A DNA stretch of 6,388 nt, taken from Desulfobacula sp. (GTDB lineage: Bacteria; Desulfobacterota; Desulfobacteria; Desulfobacterales; Desulfobacteraceae). Shown here piece by piece: positions 4,534 to 6,388 of this stretch. The position numbers were made by a program, and so were the translations under genes. How positions within the stretch are numbered: position 1 is the first letter of the stretch; every line of letters starts with the position of its first letter. The notes beneath the pieces are model-generated. The model was not told the origin of the DNA, did not search any database, and worked only from the letters and a program-made list of their open reading frames with translations. The DNA lies in contig NZ_JAIOSW010000413.1 in the NCBI RefSeq assembly GCF_021107415.1, positions 1 to 6,388 of the forward strand, read 5' to 3'.

Positions 4534-5742
4534 TTGACTCAATTTGACTTTGCAGTGATTGGCGGTGGGATTGTGGGGGTTGCAACCGCACTGACATTAA
4601 AACAGCGTTATCCTTCTACAAGTGTTGCCTTAATAGAAAAAGAAACTTTTTTTGCCTCCCATCAAACAGGTCATAACTCAGGGGTAATTCATGCAGGGGT
4701 ATATTATCAACCCGGCAGCCTGAAAGCAAAATTTTGCAAACGCGGGGCTGCACTGATGTTATCATTCTGTAAAGAACACCATTTACCCTATAAGCAATGC
4801 GGCAAATTACTGGTAGCAACAGACCTGCTGGAATTCCAGAGAATGACGGCACTGGAAAAGCGATGTGCATTAAATAAAATTACAACCCATCGAATCGAAG
4901 AAAACCGGTTACGTCAAGTGGAACCCAATATCACAGGTTTGGGTGCATTACTGGTCCCTGAAACGGCCATAACCGATTATAAACGCATTACTCACAAAAT
5001 GGTTGATCTTTTTTTGGCATCCAAAGGCATTGTAAAAACAGGAAGACCTGTCACATCTATCAAGGAAAAATCTAATAAGGTGGTGATATATCTTGGCTCG
5101 GAAGCGGTTCACACCCGATACCTGATTGTTTGCGGGGGATTACAGGCAGACAGATTAGCCAGAATGATGAACATTGATATTGATTTTATGATCATACCGT
5201 TTCGCGGTGAGTATTATCAACTGCCAAAGCAGCATTTTAATATTGTCTCTCGCCTGATCTACCCCATACCTGATCCGGACTTGCCGTTTTTAGGTGTTCA
5301 CCTGACACCCATGGTGAATGGTTCTGTTACGGTAGGCCCCAATGCAGTACTAGGATGGAAACGCGAGGGATATCATCAACTTAATTTGAATATAAAAGAT
5401 ACGGCACAAATGCTGTGCTTTCCGGGATTTTGGCATATTATCCGCCAAAATGTCATATCCGGAATCAAAGAACTGGTGGATTCCAATTACAAACCCGGAT
5501 ATTTAAAAAGAATTCAGAAATACTGCCCTTTAATGAATCTTAAGGATCTAAAACCATATCCTGCCGGAATAAGGGCACAAGCTGTAAAAAAGGATGGCAC
5601 GCTTGTTCATGATTTTCTCTTTGCAGAAAGCCCACGATCCTTGCATGTATGCAATGCGCCATCCCCGGCTGCGACATCGGCCATACCGATCAGCGAATAT
5701 CTTTGCGATAAAGCCGAGGCAAAATTTAAGCATATAGGTTAA
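4534..5742 (+). CDS. lhgO: L-2-hydroxyglutarate oxidase/dehydrogenase (FAD-dependent, DAO superfamily)
   Basis: The enzyme oxidises L-2-hydroxyglutarate to 2-oxoglutarate and passes electrons to the quinone pool in studied bacteria. It repairs or recycles a by-product of promiscuous dehydrogenases; in an anaerobe it would act as a dehydrogenase. The 402-residue length fits the family. The FAD-binding fold begins FAVIGGGIVG (6-15) with G10, G12 and G15, and E35 ends the second strand. The family signature HQTGHNSGVIHAGVYY (43-58) is followed by PGSLKAKFC. Further conserved blocks are FRGEYYQL (223-230), VTVGPNAVLGWKREGY (265-280), PAGIRAQAV (343-351) and CNAPSPAATSAIP (373-385). Translation starts at TTG, with AAGGA six bases upstream and no in-frame ATG nearby. 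It is separated from dctM by terminators and so is probably an independent unit. A related hydroxyacid as substrate cannot be excluded. Confidence 0.9.
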   Translation: MTQFDFAVIGGGIVGVATALTLKQRYPSTSVALIEKETFFASHQTGHNSGVIHAGVYYQPGSLKAKFCKRGAALMLSFCKEHHLPYKQCGKLLVATDLLEFQRMTALEKRCALNKITTHRIEENRLRQVEPNITGLGALLVPETAITDYKRITHKMVDLFLASKGIVKTGRPVTSIKEKSNKVVIYLGSEAVHTRYLIVCGGLQADRLARMMNIDIDFMIIPFRGEYYQLPKQHFNIVSRLIYPIPDPDLPFLGVHLTPMVNGSVTVGPNAVLGWKREGYHQLNLNIKDTAQMLCFPGFWHIIRQNVISGIKELVDSNYKPGYLKRIQKYCPLMNLKDLKPYPAGIRAQAVKKDGTLVHDFLFAESPRSLHVCNAPSPAATSAIPISEYLCDKAEAKFKHIG

Positions 5743-5765
5743 GGTAGGCCAATCCAATATTTTAA

Positions 5766-5794
5766 TTGACTATTCCAAGGACAGGTAGTAACGA
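5766..5794 (+). promoter_or_regulatory. Weak promoter candidate before the sensor gene
   Basis: TTGACT (5766-5771) is a good -35 box, but 17 bp downstream only TAACGA (5789-5794) is available as a -10. No terminator is visible between lhgO and the sensor gene (93-bp gap), so co-transcription with lhgO is equally possible. Confidence 0.2.
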
Positions 5795-5835
5795 ATTTAA
5801 GACGAACAGGCTAAAAATACCATGGGGGGTGTTAT

Positions 5836-6388
5836 TTGAAAAACAGTTTTTTTTCCAGTATTCGTTCAAAGTTCATTGCCATCTTTGTCATTTTAGGTGT
5901 GATACCGCTGATTATTGTGGGATACTTTGCCTATAAAAGTGCATCAAATGCACTCTTATTACAGACCAGGGAACAATTGGGCAATCTTGCAGACAAAACT
6001 GCCCAACAGATTGATACATTTTTCGAGGTGATCGAAAAAGATATCAATCTTTTATCAAATTTCCCTTTTATTCAGCTTTCTTTTCTCCAGTTTGAATTTT
6101 GTCAAAAACTGGATACAGCCAAAAGACTGGTTGAAGAATATGAAAAAACAAACCAATACTATAAACGGATTCACCTGATCAATCTTCAGGGCAGATCCAT
6201 ATTAACCATCCCTCAAAACAACAAAGAACGGGACAGCAATAAAAATCCTGAATTGTTTAATACCCATGACTGGTTCAATGCTGCTCTTAGAAATGAAATC
6301 TTTTTATCAGACATCATCATGGATGAATCCTTTACCGATGCCACTCTGATTCTTACAAAAAAAATATATGATTTTGAGGATAAAACAA
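5836..6388 (+). CDS. Membrane sensor protein with Cache-like extracytoplasmic domain (N-terminal 184 residues, partial)
   Basis: The gene runs off the right edge. The protein begins MKNSFFSSIRSKF and has one transmembrane helix at about 12-33 (FIAIFVILGVIPLIIVGYFA), preceded by basic residues, so the following part should lie in the periplasm. A long helix with QLGNLADKTAQQIDTFF (47-63) and KDINLLSNFPFIQ (68-80) leads into a region with YYKRIHLINLQGRSI (108-122) and HDWFNAAL (144-151). This is the layout of a double-Cache (dCache) ligand-binding domain. The output module (histidine kinase, diguanylate cyclase or chemotaxis receptor) lies outside the window. The start is TTG at 5836 with GGGGGGT five bases upstream. 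An in-frame stop at 5812 and the lack of any other start nearby fix this choice. The next in-frame ATG is about 160 codons on. Ligand unknown. Confidence 0.8.
   Translation, partial: MKNSFFSSIRSKFIAIFVILGVIPLIIVGYFAYKSASNALLLQTREQLGNLADKTAQQIDTFFEVIEKDINLLSNFPFIQLSFLQFEFCQKLDTAKRLVEEYEKTNQYYKRIHLINLQGRSILTIPQNNKERDSNKNPELFNTHDWFNAALRNEIFLSDIIMDESFTDATLILTKKIYDFEDKT

Overview
This 6.4-kb window looks like part of the chromosome of a strictly anaerobic, aromatic-compound-degrading member of the Desulfobacterota (a Desulfobacula- or Desulfobacterium-like sulfate reducer, or a syntrophic relative). This is inferred from gene content and moderate GC with AT-rich intergenic DNA. The main clue is a 6-hydroxycyclohex-1-ene-1-carbonyl-CoA dehydrogenase (Had) of the anaerobic benzoyl-CoA pathway. 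No ribosomal RNA or other taxonomic marker is present.

Layout. (1) On the minus strand at the left edge is a two-gene unit: a 59-residue DUF2080/AbrB-like protein (703-524), then had (505-1, running off the window). (2) A 638-bp AT-rich region without a convincing gene separates this unit from a divergent one. It holds a good sigma70-type promoter on each strand, two copies of a GTTGATATRTCAAC palindrome, two AAATAAAGTNACTT repeats, and a 15-bp element shared by the two predicted transcription start regions. (3) On the plus strand is a complete TRAP transporter operon, dctP-dctQ-dctM (1342-4231). A 14-bp-stem hairpin lies between dctP and dctQ, dctQ/dctM overlap by ATGA, and an intrinsic terminator follows dctM. 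(4) A 302-bp gap carries a second hairpin shaped like a minus-strand terminator. (5) An L-2-hydroxyglutarate oxidase/dehydrogenase gene (lhgO, TTG start, 4534-5742) is followed by (6) the N-terminal part of a membrane sensor with an extracytoplasmic Cache-like domain (TTG start, 5836 to the window end).

How it may work together. The shared promoter elements suggest that the had unit and the TRAP operon answer to one regulator. If so, the transporter may import a carboxylate (for example an aromatic or alicyclic acid) that is degraded through the pathway containing Had. This is inference; the ligand cannot be read from the sequence. LhgO returns L-2-hydroxyglutarate to 2-oxoglutarate and is probably a separate housekeeping or repair function. 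The sensor could detect a small molecule, but its output domain lies outside the window.

Nothing here looks like a defence system, integron, CRISPR array or complete mobile element. The most distinctive points are the matching promoter architecture of the two divergent units and the small 'transposon-type' DUF2080 gene leading a catabolic operon.
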